This document shows positions 1-9,254 of a stretch of 64,000 nt of DNA, in pieces. Positions within the stretch are counted from its first letter, which is position 1. Each line of letters opens with the position of its first letter. A program made the translations under genes and the position numbers. The DNA is taken from positions 4,665,001-4,729,000 of the forward strand of contig NZ_CP047135.1 of NCBI RefSeq assembly GCF_009832905.1. The letters are read 5' to 3'. The notes below the pieces were generated by a model. The model was given only the letters and a program-made list of their open reading frames with translations. It ran no database searches and was not told the origin of the DNA. The DNA is from Stenotrophomonas sp. 364 (GTDB taxonomy: Bacteria; Pseudomonadota; Gammaproteobacteria; Xanthomonadales; Xanthomonadaceae).

Positions 1-86
1 CTCGCGCCGACAACGCGCTGTACCAGGCCAAGCGCCTGGGCGGCAACCGGCTGCACTGGTCGCGTGCCGCGACCGCCTCACCCTGA
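1..86 (+). CDS. C-terminal end of a GGDEF (diguanylate cyclase) protein, truncated by the window edge
   Basis: The frame starting at base 3 reads RADNALYQAKRLGGNRLHW and ends with TGA at 84-86. The pattern A-D-x-A-L-Y-x-A-K-x-x-G-x-N is the usual closing signature of GGDEF domains, which make cyclic di-GMP. Only the last 27 codons are present, so the sensory part and catalytic motif cannot be judged. The next gene starts 16 bases downstream on the same strand and could share the transcript. Confidence 0.8.
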   Translation, partial: RADNALYQAKRLGGNRLHWSRAATASP

Positions 87-102
87 TCGGGGGAAGATCG
101 GC

Positions 103-2613
103 ATGAACGGCGACAACGGAGCGTCGACCCAGGCCCCCCAGATGCGGGCGCTGTTGTTCACCGATCTGTGCGACTCGATGGTTCTGGTGGAGCGCATCGG
201 TGACGCGGCGGCCGCTGAGCTTTTCCAGCATCACGACCGATTGGTGTTGGGGTTGCAGCAACTGTGGAACGGGCACCAGATTGACCGTTCTGACGGCCTG
301 TTTCTGTTGTTTGATCGTGCGATCGACGCATTGGGGTTCGCGCTGGACTACCAGCGGGGCCTGCAGGCGATCGGCGAGCAGCGGGGGATCGTTCTGCGTG
401 CCCGCGCCGGATTGCATGTTGGCGAGGTATTGACTTGGGAAAACAGCCCCGAGGCGATCAAGGCAGGCGCCAAGTCCGTGGAGGTGGAAGGCTTGGCCAA
501 GCCCATGGCCGCGCGCCTGATGACCCTGGCCAGGCCCGGGCAGCTCCTGCTGTCGGCCGGCGCCGAGTCGTTGACCCACCGGGCCGCGGGCGAGCTGGGC
601 GAACGGGGCACGCGCCTGGTGTGGAAATCGCATGGTCGCTGGCGATTCAAGGGCATACCGACCCGGCAGGAAGTGTTCGAGGTGGGCGAAATCGGATCGG
701 CCCCGCTGCGAATGCCACGCGGAAACGCCAAGGCCCGCCGCGACATACCGCTCTGGCGCCAGCCGACGGCCCTTGCCGCGGAAGCAGCATTGGTGCTGGT
801 GGTAGGCATCTGTGCCTGGATGCTGCTGCGCCCCGAACCGGCCATCGCCTTCGCCGAGCGGGACTGGGTCGTGGTGGGCAAGCTTGAGAATCTGAGCAAC
901 AACGTGATGCTCGATGACGCGCTCGACCAGGCGTTCCGCATCAGCCTGGAGCAGTCGCGCTACGTCAACGTCGTCAGTGACGACCGCATCTCCCGCATTC
1001 TGGAGATGATGCGCAAGTCGCCTGAAACCGACCCATTGGACAGAAGCAATGCCACCACCGTCGCGGTGCGATCCGGTGCGCGGCTGGTGTTGCTGCCCGT
1101 GGTGGCGACCGTCGGGGGGCGCACCCGGTTCTCCGTGGAGGTGGTGGATCCACAGACACGACAGACGCTGGCCGTCCGGTCATCGCTGGCCAGGAAAGGC
1201 GCCGTCCTCAATGCGATCGATGACGTGTCGCGCCAGCTGCGTGATGATCTGGGCGAGGAAGCGGCCGTCATCGAACGCAACAGCCAACCCCTGCCCGAGG
1301 TCACCACCAGCAGCCTCGACGCGCTGCGCGCGTATGCACTGGGACAGCGCCGCTATGCGCGGGGCGACTACAAGGGCGCGCTGGCGTTTTACCAGCAGGC
1401 AACGCAGATCGACGATGCCTTCGCCCTGGCGTGGCTGGGACAGACCCGGGCGCATTTCTCCAGCGCCGACTTCGCCAGTGCGGCCAATGCCCTGGTGCAG
1501 GCGCAGCAGCGTTCCAGCCATCTTGCCAGCCGCGAGGAAATCTACGTCCGCAACTGGACGCTGCAGATCACCGACCCGGGCCGTGCCACCGACGGCTGGG
1601 TGCGCATGGCCGAGCTCTACCCGGACTACCTGCCGGCCACCTACAACGCCGCACTCAATCTGTTCGTGGAGAACCGGTTCAACGAAGCGCTTCCGCTGGC
1701 ACATCGCGTCAGTGAGAGTCACGTCGACCTGCCTGCCGTGGCCCTGGATCAGTACGGACGCATCCTGCTGGCATTGGGGCAATACGATGCAGCCGACGTT
1801 GCGGCAGGCAAGGCGGCCGCTACGGGCTGGGAGGGCGCACTTATGCGGCAGGCGACGGTGGCAGCCGCCAGGCGGGACTATCCGCGTGCGGCCGTTCTGC
1901 TGGACCGCGTCACCGCAGGCAACTTCCACGCCGATGTGTTCCGCACCTCCGTCGCATTGGACCAGGGCGACGCGGACTCGGCGATACGCCTGGCCCAGCG
2001 GGGAATGACGCGAAGCGGCACAAAAACCGGTGTAGACCGTTACAACTTCTACGTGCCGCTTGCCGTGGCGCAGATGCAGGCCGGCCGGCGCGCGTCCGCG
2101 CTGGCGCTGTTGCGTGAAGCGTCACGGGTGCCCTTGGACGACATCGCCAACATACCGCCGGTGGATCTCATCGATCGCATCGTCACCACCCAGGCGGCCG
2201 CGCTGGTCGCCTTGAGACTCGGCGATCGCCAGCTCGCCAAAGCGGTCCCCGAGCGCATCGCGCTGTTGAAAGGGGTGCCACCCAGCCGGTTGATCGATGA
2301 AATGAACGCGGTGTTGGCCGCCGAGCGCCTGCGCCTGGACGGGCGACCAAAGGACGCCTTGCATCACCTTGCGCCTTACATCGGTGAGCAGTCGCGTCTG
2401 CAGGTACGGGTATCGGCGCTGCAGGCCGCCCGGGATGCCGGCGATACCCTCGGCGTCGCTCAGCACGCCGGCTGGCTGCGCGACAAGGCCGGACTCGCCT
2501 ATGCCGAGGTGGAATGCAGCTACTGCCTGCAGGCACTCAACGTGCTGGACGTGCGCAGGATAGCGGGCGATCCCGCAACGCTGCCGCCAGCGGCAGCGCG
2601 CGGAAGACCGTGA
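103..2613 (+). CDS. Membrane adenylate/guanylate-cyclase-like protein with TPR region (putative peptide modification system cyclase)
   Basis: A protein of 836 aa from ATG 103, chosen because GGGGAAG lies about 8 bases upstream; a GTG at 64 would overlap the previous gene. Residues ~14-190 look like a class III nucleotide cyclase: FTDLCDS with Asp21, RSDGLFLLF with Asp64 as candidate metal ligands, and HVGEV in the usual GIHxGEV position. One transmembrane helix lies at ~222-242. It is followed by a domain like those in winged-helix/TPR regulators (DWVVVGKLENLSN onward) and TPR-like helical repeats to the C-terminus. Known family: this arrangement beside a small NHLP-like peptide and a SagB-like dehydrogenase matches the Xanthomonadaceae 'putative peptide modification system cyclase' family. 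Whether it makes cAMP or cGMP, or uses the fold for peptide chemistry, cannot be read from sequence. Confidence 0.8.
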   Translation: MNGDNGASTQAPQMRALLFTDLCDSMVLVERIGDAAAAELFQHHDRLVLGLQQLWNGHQIDRSDGLFLLFDRAIDALGFALDYQRGLQAIGEQRGIVLRARAGLHVGEVLTWENSPEAIKAGAKSVEVEGLAKPMAARLMTLARPGQLLLSAGAESLTHRAAGELGERGTRLVWKSHGRWRFKGIPTRQEVFEVGEIGSAPLRMPRGNAKARRDIPLWRQPTALAAEAALVLVVGICAWMLLRPEPAIAFAERDWVVVGKLENLSNNVMLDDALDQAFRISLEQSRYVNVVSDDRISRILEMMRKSPETDPLDRSNATTVAVRSGARLVLLPVVATVGGRTRFSVEVVDPQTRQTLAVRSSLARKGAVLNAIDDVSRQLRDDLGEEAAVIERNSQPLPEVTTSSLDALRAYALGQRRYARGDYKGALAFYQQATQIDDAFALAWLGQTRAHFSSADFASAANALVQAQQRSSHLASREEIYVRNWTLQITDPGRATDGWVRMAELYPDYLPATYNAALNLFVENRFNEALPLAHRVSESHVDLPAVALDQYGRILLALGQYDAADVAAGKAAATGWEGALMRQATVAAARRDYPRAAVLLDRVTAGNFHADVFRTSVALDQGDADSAIRLAQRGMTRSGTKTGVDRYNFYVPLAVAQMQAGRRASALALLREASRVPLDDIANIPPVDLIDRIVTTQAAALVALRLGDRQLAKAVPERIALLKGVPPSRLIDEMNAVLAAERLRLDGRPKDALHHLAPYIGEQSRLQVRVSALQAARDAGDTLGVAQHAGWLRDKAGLAYAEVECSYCLQALNVLDVRRIAGDPATLPPAAARGRP

Positions 2614-2625
2614 TCGACACGACCA

Positions 2626-2931
2626 TCAGCGCAGTGTGCGCGGACCGCCATGGCCGTGTTCGAGCATCGGAACCGTGTACGCGGTGCCACAGGTGAGCAT
2701 GGCCACGATCTGCTCCTCGGCGGCCGCGATGGCTTCCTTGTCGGCCAACTGCACGTTGGCGCAGCAGAGCGTGACGAATTCTGCCAGCGACGTTTGATCT
2801 TCCGGGACATGGCCCGCAGCGATCAGGGCCGCTTCGGTCGCGGTGGCAAACTGCTGGCGGAATGCATCATCGGTGGCCAACAGGTGAACCAGGTGCCGGG
2901 CGACGGAGGGTTCGAGCTTCAACGAGGGCAT
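2626..2931 (-). CDS. NHLP-like precursor peptide (putative modified peptide)
   Basis: A protein of 101 aa. ATG 2931 is chosen over a longer frame because AAGGA sits about 8 bases upstream and the family-like sequence begins MPSLKLEPSVARHLVHLL. Residues 10-36 (ARHLVHLLATDDAFRQQF, then ATATEAAL) resemble the helical nitrile-hydratase-alpha-like leader of NHLP peptides, with 'D-x-x-F-R' in the usual place. It has three cysteines, Cys56-Cys57 and Cys81, and a short tail, CGTAYTVPMLEHGHGGPRTL. The gene converges on the cyclase (12-base gap) and diverges from the SagB-like dehydrogenase, so peptide and enzymes are on separate transcripts. It is probably ribosomally made and post-translationally modified; the modification and final product are unknown. 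Confidence 0.75.
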   Translation of the reverse strand: MPSLKLEPSVARHLVHLLATDDAFRQQFATATEAALIAAGHVPEDQTSLAEFVTLCCANVQLADKEAIAAAEEQIVAMLTCGTAYTVPMLEHGHGGPRTLR

Positions 2932-3075
2932 GGCGGATCCTTGGATGGTCGGGACGATGTGCTGGTTTCGGCCCAGCCCGGCACATCTTGAGGCATCGGG
3001 AGCAGTCGCCATCAAGTTGTGGGCGGATGGATCGATATGGTGGAACAAGAACGGGTTGCCGAAGGGGAACAGCAG

Positions 3076-4248
3076 ATGCAGGTCAGGCGGTGTGCGGTAC
3101 TGGTGCTGGAACCACGGGAAACCATCGAGTTCCGTTTTGAAAGCCTTCTACAGGGAGGTGACGGGCTGGTACGTGACCTGGCCTGGTACGCCCTGGCACC
3201 CCACCTGGACGCGCCGGTCAGGGTCGACGGCCGCGCCCAGGCGTGGTTGGGCAGCCTGAGTCCCAGCCGCTGGCACGCACTGGAGGAAGGAAGTGCCGAG
3301 GCCATGCTGGCTGCCCCACTGCTGGCGGCTGGTCTGGTGATCGCACAGGACCCGGCTGACCCGGTGCACGCCGCGCGTGACGCACGCCTCCGTCAGGCCC
3401 ATTGGCATCCTCTTGCTGCGGTGCTGCATGCATTCTCGCGCTGGGACGGCGTGGACGCGGTGCGGAACATGAAGGAGTCCGAGACCGAAACGGCGGTCCA
3501 GATGCGTCGCACGCTGGGTGCTCCACCCGCTGAGTGCGCCCGCATCGAGGGGAGCGGCCCACCCCAGCAGCTGCCCCGGTCACCCAGCGGCTGCTTCGAC
3601 GACCTGTTGGCGCGGCGTGTCACCTGCCGGAACTTCGACACCTGGCAGCCGTTGCCGCTGGCGCTGTTTGCCCAGGTTCTGCAGCGGACCTTTGGCAGCA
3701 CCGCGCAGCAGCGCGTGGGCGAGGATCTCGTCTTCCTCAAGAAGAACGTACCCTCGGGGGGCGGACTGCATCCGATCGAGGCCTATCTGCTGGTGCAGCA
3801 TGTCGAAGGTGTCGCACCCGGGATCTACCACTACCAGAGTGACAGCCACCAGATCGCGCCGGTCGGTACGGACGCCGTGCTGGACCGCGGCTTTGTCATG
3901 GAGGCCGTGGGGCAGCAGCATTGGTTCGCCGATGCGCACGTGCTGGTGGTGTTGGCGCCCCGGTTCAATCGCACTTTCTGGAAGTATCGCCAACATGCCA
4001 AGAGCTACCGCGTAGTGGCCATGGAAGCCGGCCACCTTTCCCAGACGCTTTACCTGGCGGCGACCGATGCCGGGTTGGGCGCTTTCATTACCGGCGCCAT
4101 CAACGAAAAGCACCTCGAACGCGCGCTGGGGCTCGATACCATCGCCGAAGGTGTGCTCGCTGTGTGCGGCTTCGGCTGGCGCGCCGCACAGATGACCACC
4201 ACCGAACTCGACCCGGCGGGGGTCATCTGGCAAGCGGCGGCAACCTGA
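3076..4248 (+). CDS. SagB-like nitroreductase-fold peptide maturation dehydrogenase
   Basis: A protein of 390 aa from ATG 3076, preceded by GAAGGGGA at the right distance; in-frame starts at 3019 and 3037 lack such a site. Residues ~175-385 are a SagB/nitroreductase-type FMN domain: RRVTCRNF, VPSGGGLHPIEAYLLV, GIYHY, the MEAGHLSQTLYLAATDAGLG helix and the terminal VCGFGW. SagB proteins oxidise azolines to azoles in modified peptides. The N-terminal ~150 residues are diverged and may bind the peptide. It lies between the peptide gene and the liu cluster, with the cyclase upstream, matching the 'putative peptide maturation dehydrogenase' family. No YcaO cyclodehydratase is in view, so the substrate bond is unclear. 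Confidence 0.8.
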   Translation: MQVRRCAVLVLEPRETIEFRFESLLQGGDGLVRDLAWYALAPHLDAPVRVDGRAQAWLGSLSPSRWHALEEGSAEAMLAAPLLAAGLVIAQDPADPVHAARDARLRQAHWHPLAAVLHAFSRWDGVDAVRNMKESETETAVQMRRTLGAPPAECARIEGSGPPQQLPRSPSGCFDDLLARRVTCRNFDTWQPLPLALFAQVLQRTFGSTAQQRVGEDLVFLKKNVPSGGGLHPIEAYLLVQHVEGVAPGIYHYQSDSHQIAPVGTDAVLDRGFVMEAVGQQHWFADAHVLVVLAPRFNRTFWKYRQHAKSYRVVAMEAGHLSQTLYLAATDAGLGAFITGAINEKHLERALGLDTIAEGVLAVCGFGWRAAQMTTTELDPAGVIWQAAAT

Positions 4249-4279
4249 TCGCCGCCCTTGCGAAGTCGGCAGGCGGGGC

Positions 4280-6268
4280 TCAGGCCCCGTCCGCCTCAAA
4301 ATCCACCAGCACCGCCCCATCCCCCACCTGGTCACCGGCCTTGACCCGGTAGCCCTGCACCACGCCATCGGCGGGTGCCTGCAGGGTGTGTTCCATCTTC
4401 ATCGCCTCCAGCACCAGCAGCGGTGCACCGCGCTTGACCTTCGTGCCGGGCGTCACCACCGTGGCAACGATGCGGCCGGGCATCGGTGCCACCAGGCTGC
4501 CGGCATCGGCCACGGCCTGGTCGGCTTCGCTGACCGGGTCATGCAGGATGAAGCGCTGGGCGCCCTCCGTGCCGAACAGGTATATCTCGTTGCCATCGCG
4601 GACCACGCGGGCACGGTGCAGGGCATCGCCGACCTGCACGCGCAGCATGTCGCCGTCGAGCGCGCCGTGGACGAGCAGCCGCGCATCACCAACGGTCACC
4701 GACCACGTGCCGTTGTGTTCCAGCGCGGTCACCGCCTGCGCGCCACCACGGTATTCAAGGCTGAGCGCATGCGGGGCGCGTGCGCCCAGACGCCAGCCAT
4801 CCTGCCGCTGCCACGGCGAATGCGGGTCGCGTGTGTCCACGCTGGCGGCGGCCTGGCTGCCGACCGCGGCAATGGCGGCCAGCGCCCACATCGTCGGGCT
4901 GCCGCTATCGGCGCTGGGTGCCAGCGCAGCTTGCTCGCGCTCGATCAGCGCCGTGTCCAGGTCCGCGTGGGCGAACGAATCGGTCATCACCAGCCGGCGT
5001 AGGAACGCCGCATTGGTGGTCACGCCGACCACTTCGCACTCGGCCAGTGCCTGCTGCATGCGGCGCAGCGCCGCGTCGCGGTCCACGTCCCACACGATCA
5101 GCTTGGCAATCATCGGGTCGTAGAACGGGGTGATCGCATCGCCGTGTTCGACACCGGCGTCCACGCGCACGTGCGCGGTGTTGGCCGGCAGGCGCAGGTG
5201 GCGCAGGCTGCCGGTGGACGGCAGGAAGCCGCGGTCGGCGTCTTCGGCATACAGCCGCGCTTCCAGCGCATGGCCGCGGATCTGCAGCTGATCCTGCTGC
5301 AACGGCAGCGGTTCCCCGCTGGCCACGCGCAGCTGCCATTCCACCAGGTCGGTGCCGGTGATGCACTCGGTCACCGGGTGCTCCACCTGCAGGCGGGTGT
5401 TCATTTCCATGAAGAAGAAATCGCCGTTGGGGGCGGCAATGAATTCCACCGTGCCGGCGCCCACGTAGTTCACCGCGCGCGCAGCGTCCACCGCGGCCTT
5501 GCCCATCGCCGCACGGCGCTCGGCGGTCATGCCGGGCGCGGGCGCTTCTTCCAGCACCTTCTGATGGCGGCGCTGCACCGAGCAGTCGCGCTCGAACAGG
5601 TACACCACGTTGCCGTGGCTGTCGCCGAACACCTGGATTTCGATATGACGCGGGCGCTCGACGTACTTCTCCACCAGCACGTGCGCGTTGCCGAACGCGG
5701 CCTGCGCTTCGCGCTGGCAGCTGGCCAGGGCCTCGATGAAATCGGCGCTGTCGTCCACGCGGCGCATGCCCTTGCCACCGCCACCGGCGCTGGCCTTGAT
5801 CAACACCGGGTAGGTGATCGCATCGGCCTGGGCGCGCAGGAACGGCGGATCCTGGTCATCGCCGTGGTAACCCGGGGTCAGCGGCACGCCGGCCTGTTGC
5901 ATCAGCGCCTTCGCCGCGCTCTTGTCGCCCATCGCGCGGATCGCATCGGCCGACGGACCGATGAAGACGATGCCCGCCTCGGCACAGGCCTGGGCGAAGC
6001 CGGCGTTTTCGGACAGGAAGCCGTAGCCGGGGTGGATCGCCTGCGCGCCGGTGCGGCGGGCGGCGTCCAGGATCGCGTCGCCGCGCAGGTAGCTCTCGCG
6101 GGCCGGCGCCGGGCCGATCGCGATGGCCTCGTCGGCCAGGCGCACGTGGCGCGCGTTGCGGTCGGCATCCGAATACACCGCCACGGTGGCGATGCCCAGG
6201 CGCTGGCAGGTAGCGATGACGCGGCAGGCGATTTCGCCGCGGTTGGCAATCAGGATCTTGGTGAACAT
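4280..6268 (-). CDS. liuD: Methylcrotonyl-CoA carboxylase biotin-carrying alpha subunit
   Basis: A protein of 662 aa, typical of MccA/LiuD. The N-terminus MFTKILIANRGEIACRV is the biotin carboxylase start. The glycine-rich ATP-grasp loop SAGGGGKGMRRV and MEMNTRLQVEHPVTE follow, and the C-terminal biotinyl domain carries EAMKMEH with the biotin lysine at about residue 624. It carboxylates biotin for conversion of 3-methylcrotonyl-CoA to 3-methylglutaconyl-CoA in leucine breakdown. It lies 63 bases downstream of liuB in the same orientation. Acetyl- or propionyl-CoA carboxylase alpha subunits look alike; the liuA and liuB neighbours decide the call. Confidence 0.93.
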   Translation of the reverse strand: MFTKILIANRGEIACRVIATCQRLGIATVAVYSDADRNARHVRLADEAIAIGPAPARESYLRGDAILDAARRTGAQAIHPGYGFLSENAGFAQACAEAGIVFIGPSADAIRAMGDKSAAKALMQQAGVPLTPGYHGDDQDPPFLRAQADAITYPVLIKASAGGGGKGMRRVDDSADFIEALASCQREAQAAFGNAHVLVEKYVERPRHIEIQVFGDSHGNVVYLFERDCSVQRRHQKVLEEAPAPGMTAERRAAMGKAAVDAARAVNYVGAGTVEFIAAPNGDFFFMEMNTRLQVEHPVTECITGTDLVEWQLRVASGEPLPLQQDQLQIRGHALEARLYAEDADRGFLPSTGSLRHLRLPANTAHVRVDAGVEHGDAITPFYDPMIAKLIVWDVDRDAALRRMQQALAECEVVGVTTNAAFLRRLVMTDSFAHADLDTALIEREQAALAPSADSGSPTMWALAAIAAVGSQAAASVDTRDPHSPWQRQDGWRLGARAPHALSLEYRGGAQAVTALEHNGTWSVTVGDARLLVHGALDGDMLRVQVGDALHRARVVRDGNEIYLFGTEGAQRFILHDPVSEADQAVADAGSLVAPMPGRIVATVVTPGTKVKRGAPLLVLEAMKMEHTLQAPADGVVQGYRVKAGDQVGDGAVLVDFEADGA

Positions 6269-6331
6269 GGGAGTCTCGTTGCGCGGGCCAATGGCGAAGA
6301 AGGGGCGGCACCCAGCGGTGCCGCACGTGCC

Positions 6332-7942
6332 TTACATGCGGAACACGCCGAAGTCGGTTTTCCGTGCCGGTGCGTTGAGGCTGGCCGACAACGCCAGGCC
6401 CAGCACGCGGCGGGTATCGGCCGGATCGATCACGCCGTCGTCCCACAACCGGGCGCTGGCGTAGTAGGGATGGCCCTGCTGTTCGAACTGGTCGCGGATC
6501 GGCGCCTTGAAGCCGTCCTCTTCCTCGGCCGACCATTGCCCGCCCTTGGCCTCGATGCCGTCGCGCTTGACCGTGGCCAGCACGCTGGCAGCCTGCTCGC
6601 CGCCCATCACGCCGATGCGCGCGTTCGGCCACATCCACAGGAAGTTGGGCGAATACGCGCGGCCGCACATGCCGTAGTTGCCGGCGCCGAACGAACCGCC
6701 GATGACCACGGTGAACTTGGGCACCTTGGCGCAGGCCACCGCCATCACCAGCTTGGCCCCGTCCTTGGCGATGCCGCCGTGTTCGTACTTGCGGCCCACC
6801 ATGAACCCGGTGATGTTCTGCAGGAACACCAGCGGAATGCCGCGCTGGGTGCACAGTTCGATGAAGTGCGCGCCCTTCAGCGCGGACTCGGAGAACAGGA
6901 TGCCGTTGTTGGCGATGATGCCCACCGGGTAGCCGTGCAGGTGCGCGAAGCCGGTGACCAGGGTGTTGCCGTAGCGCGGCTTGAATTCGTCGAACCGCGA
7001 GTCGTCGACGATGCGCATGATTACCTCGCGCACGTCGTACGGCTTGCGCGTGTCGGCGGGGATCACGCCATACAGCTCGTTGGCCGGGTAGCGCGGTTCC
7101 ATCGCGGCCTGCACGGCCAGGGCCGGCTCGGGCTTGCGCCAGTTGAGCTGGGCGATGATCGCGCGGACCCGGGCCAGCGCCTGCAGGTCGTTGTCGGCCA
7201 TGTGGTCGGCCACGCCGGAAATGCGCGTGTGCACGTCGGCACCACCCAGTTCTTCGGCGGTCACCACTTCGCCGGTGGCGGCCTTCACCAGCGGCGGGCC
7301 ACCGAGGAAGATGGTGCCCTGCTCGCGCACGATCACCGTTTCATCGCTCATCGCCGGCACATACGCGCCGCCGGCGGTGCAGCTGCCCATCACGCAGGCG
7401 ATCTGCGGGATGCCCTGCGCGGACAGGTTGGCCTGGTTGTAGAAGATCCGGCCGAAATGGTCGCGGTCGGGGAACACCTCGTCCTGCAGCGGCAGGAACG
7501 CACCGCCCGAATCCACCAGGTAGATGCACGGCAGGCGGTTCTGTTCGGCCACTTCCTGCGCGCGCAGGTGCTTCTTGACCGTCATCGGGTAGTAGGTGCC
7601 ACCCTTGACGGTGGCGTCGTTGGCCACGATCACGCATTCCACGCCTGACACCCGGCCGATGCCGGCCACCACCCCTGCGCTGGGGATGGGGTCGCCGTAC
7701 ATGCCGTGCGCGGCCAGCGGCGCGATCTCCAGGAACGCACTGCCCGCATCGAGCAGCGCATCGATGCGATCGCGCACCAGCAGCTTGCCGCGCGCGGTGT
7801 GCTTGGCACGGGCCGCCTCGCTGCCGCCCAGCGCGGTCTGCGCCAGGGTGGCGCGCAGGTCATCGACCACCGCCTGCAGGGCAGTGCGGTTGGCCTCGAA
7901 AACATCACTGCCCGGTTGCAGCTGGCTGCTCAATACGCTCAT
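6332..7942 (-). CDS. liuB: Methylcrotonyl-CoA carboxylase carboxyltransferase beta subunit
   Basis: A protein of 536 aa, the usual length for MccB. Features include [19 protein letters not shown] near the N-terminus, the [20 protein letters not shown] oxyanion-loop region, and the C-terminal [16 protein letters not shown] and [18 protein letters not shown] motifs of the acyl-CoA carboxyltransferase fold. It transfers the carboxyl group from biotin on LiuD to 3-methylcrotonyl-CoA. It starts 9 bases after liuA stops, so the two are cotranscribed. Many Pseudomonas clusters place a methylglutaconyl-CoA hydratase between liuB and liuD; here there is none. Confidence 0.94.
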   Translation of the reverse strand: MSVLSSQLQPGSDVFEANRTALQAVVDDLRATLAQTALGGSEAARAKHTARGKLLVRDRIDALLDAGSAFLEIAPLAAHGMYGDPIPSAGVVAGIGRVSGVECVIVANDATVKGGTYYPMTVKKHLRAQEVAEQNRLPCIYLVDSGGAFLPLQDEVFPDRDHFGRIFYNQANLSAQGIPQIACVMGSCTAGGAYVPAMSDETVIVREQGTIFLGGPPLVKAATGEVVTAEELGGADVHTRISGVADHMADNDLQALARVRAIIAQLNWRKPEPALAVQAAMEPRYPANELYGVIPADTRKPYDVREVIMRIVDDSRFDEFKPRYGNTLVTGFAHLHGYPVGIIANNGILFSESALKGAHFIELCTQRGIPLVFLQNITGFMVGRKYEHGGIAKDGAKLVMAVACAKVPKFTVVIGGSFGAGNYGMCGRAYSPNFLWMWPNARIGVMGGEQAASVLATVKRDGIEAKGGQWSAEEEDGFKAPIRDQFEQQGHPYYASARLWDDGVIDPADTRRVLGLALSASLNAPARKTDFGVFRM

Positions 7943-7951
7943 GACCTTCCC

Positions 7952-9115
7952 TTACTTGGTGCGCTGGAACAGTTCGCGACCGATCAGCATGCGGCGGATT
8001 TCCGAGGTGCCTGCGCCGATTTCATACAGCTTGGCATCGCGCCACAGCCGCCCGGTCGGGTACTCGTTGATGTAGCCGTTGCCGCCCAGTACCTGGATCG
8101 CCTGGCCGGTCAGCCAGGTGGCCTTCTCGGCCGAATACAGGATCGCACCGGCGGCGTCCTGGCGGGTGGTGCGGCCCTGGTCGCAGGCGCGTGCCACCGC
8201 ATACACATACGCGCGGCAGGCGTTGAGGCCCACGTACATGTCGGCCAGCTTGGCCTGCATCAGCTGGAAGGTGCCGATGGCCTGGCCGAACTGCTTGCGC
8301 TCGTGCACGTAGGGCATCACCACGTCCATGGCCGCGGCCATCAGGCCCAGCGGGCCACCGGACAGCACCACGCGCTCGAAATCCAGGCCGGACATCAGCA
8401 CGTTGACGCCGCCGCCGACCGCGCCCAGCACGTTTTCTTCCGGCACTTCGCAGTCCTCGAACACCAGTTCGCAGGTGTTGGAGCCGCGCATGCCCAGCTT
8501 GTCCAGCTTCTGCGCGGTGGAGAAGCCCTTCATGCCCTTCTCGACCAGGAACGCGGTAATGCCCTTGGCGCCGGCCTCCACGTCGGTCTTGGCGTAGACC
8601 ACCAGCACGTCGGCATCGGGGCCGTTGGTGATCCACATCTTGTTGCCGTTGAGCACGTAGTGGTCGCCGCGCTTGTCGGCGCGCAGCTTCATCGACACCA
8701 CGTCCGAGCCGGCGCCAGGTTCGCTCATGGCCAGTGCGCCGACCTTCTCGCCGCTGCACAGGCCGGGCAGGAAACGCTGCTTCTGCGCTTCGTTGCCGTT
8801 CTTGCGCAGCTGGTTCACGCACAGGTTGGAGTGCGCGCCGTAGGACAGGCCGATGCCGCCGGAGGCGCGCGAAATCTCTTCCATCGCCACCACGTGGGCC
8901 AGGTAGCCGATGCCGCTGCCGCCGTACTCCTCTTCCACGGTCAGCCCGAGCAGGCCCTGCTCGCCGAGCTTGCGCCACAGCGCATGCGGGAACAGATTCT
9001 CTTCATCGGCCTGGGCGGCCAACGGTGCGATCTCGACCGAGGCAAAATGGGCCACGCTCTGGCGCAGCAGGTCGATCTCTTCGCCGAGATCGAAATTCAT
9101 GGTGGGGACGTGCAT
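7952..9115 (-). CDS. liuA: Isovaleryl-CoA dehydrogenase
   Basis: A protein of 387 aa. ATG 9115 ([18 protein letters not shown]) is preferred because GGAG lies upstream; ATG 9100 is five codons in. It is an FAD acyl-CoA dehydrogenase with the isovaleryl-type features [20 protein letters not shown] and [13 protein letters not shown]. Glu in [13 protein letters not shown] corresponds to the catalytic Glu254 of the human enzyme, and the C-terminus is [20 protein letters not shown]. It oxidises isovaleryl-CoA to 3-methylcrotonyl-CoA, the first committed step feeding LiuB/LiuD. It is first gene of the liu operon and divergent from a TetR regulator. Confidence 0.95.
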   Translation of the reverse strand: MHVPTMNFDLGEEIDLLRQSVAHFASVEIAPLAAQADEENLFPHALWRKLGEQGLLGLTVEEEYGGSGIGYLAHVVAMEEISRASGGIGLSYGAHSNLCVNQLRKNGNEAQKQRFLPGLCSGEKVGALAMSEPGAGSDVVSMKLRADKRGDHYVLNGNKMWITNGPDADVLVVYAKTDVEAGAKGITAFLVEKGMKGFSTAQKLDKLGMRGSNTCELVFEDCEVPEENVLGAVGGGVNVLMSGLDFERVVLSGGPLGLMAAAMDVVMPYVHERKQFGQAIGTFQLMQAKLADMYVGLNACRAYVYAVARACDQGRTTRQDAAGAILYSAEKATWLTGQAIQVLGGNGYINEYPTGRLWRDAKLYEIGAGTSEIRRMLIGRELFQRTK

Positions 9116-9216
9116 GGGGCGACTCCGCAACTGCTGGATGGGCGCGCCGGTTGGGGTGGACGGCACCAGCCGTCCCGCGGGCGATATGGCCCAGCGTAGC
9201 GGGGTTCGTGGAAGAA

Positions 9217-9254
9217 GTGAACACAAATTCAAAAATTGAACATAGAATCAACAA
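9217..9254. promoter_or_regulatory. Candidate operator between liuA and the TetR gene
   Basis: The short AT-rich stretch between the divergent genes contains the perfect inverted repeat TTCAA-AAA-TTGAA (9228-9240) and a direct repeat TGAACA (9218-9223 and 9237-9242). It sits immediately before the TetR start codon, so bound protein would block its own gene and could also affect liuA. No binding data are available; the assignment is from position and symmetry. Confidence 0.5.

Noticed and set aside
5144..7648. An 834-codon open frame on the plus strand
   Set aside because: It is antisense to liuD and liuB, whose protein motifs are unmistakable; high GC removes stops from the shadow frame.
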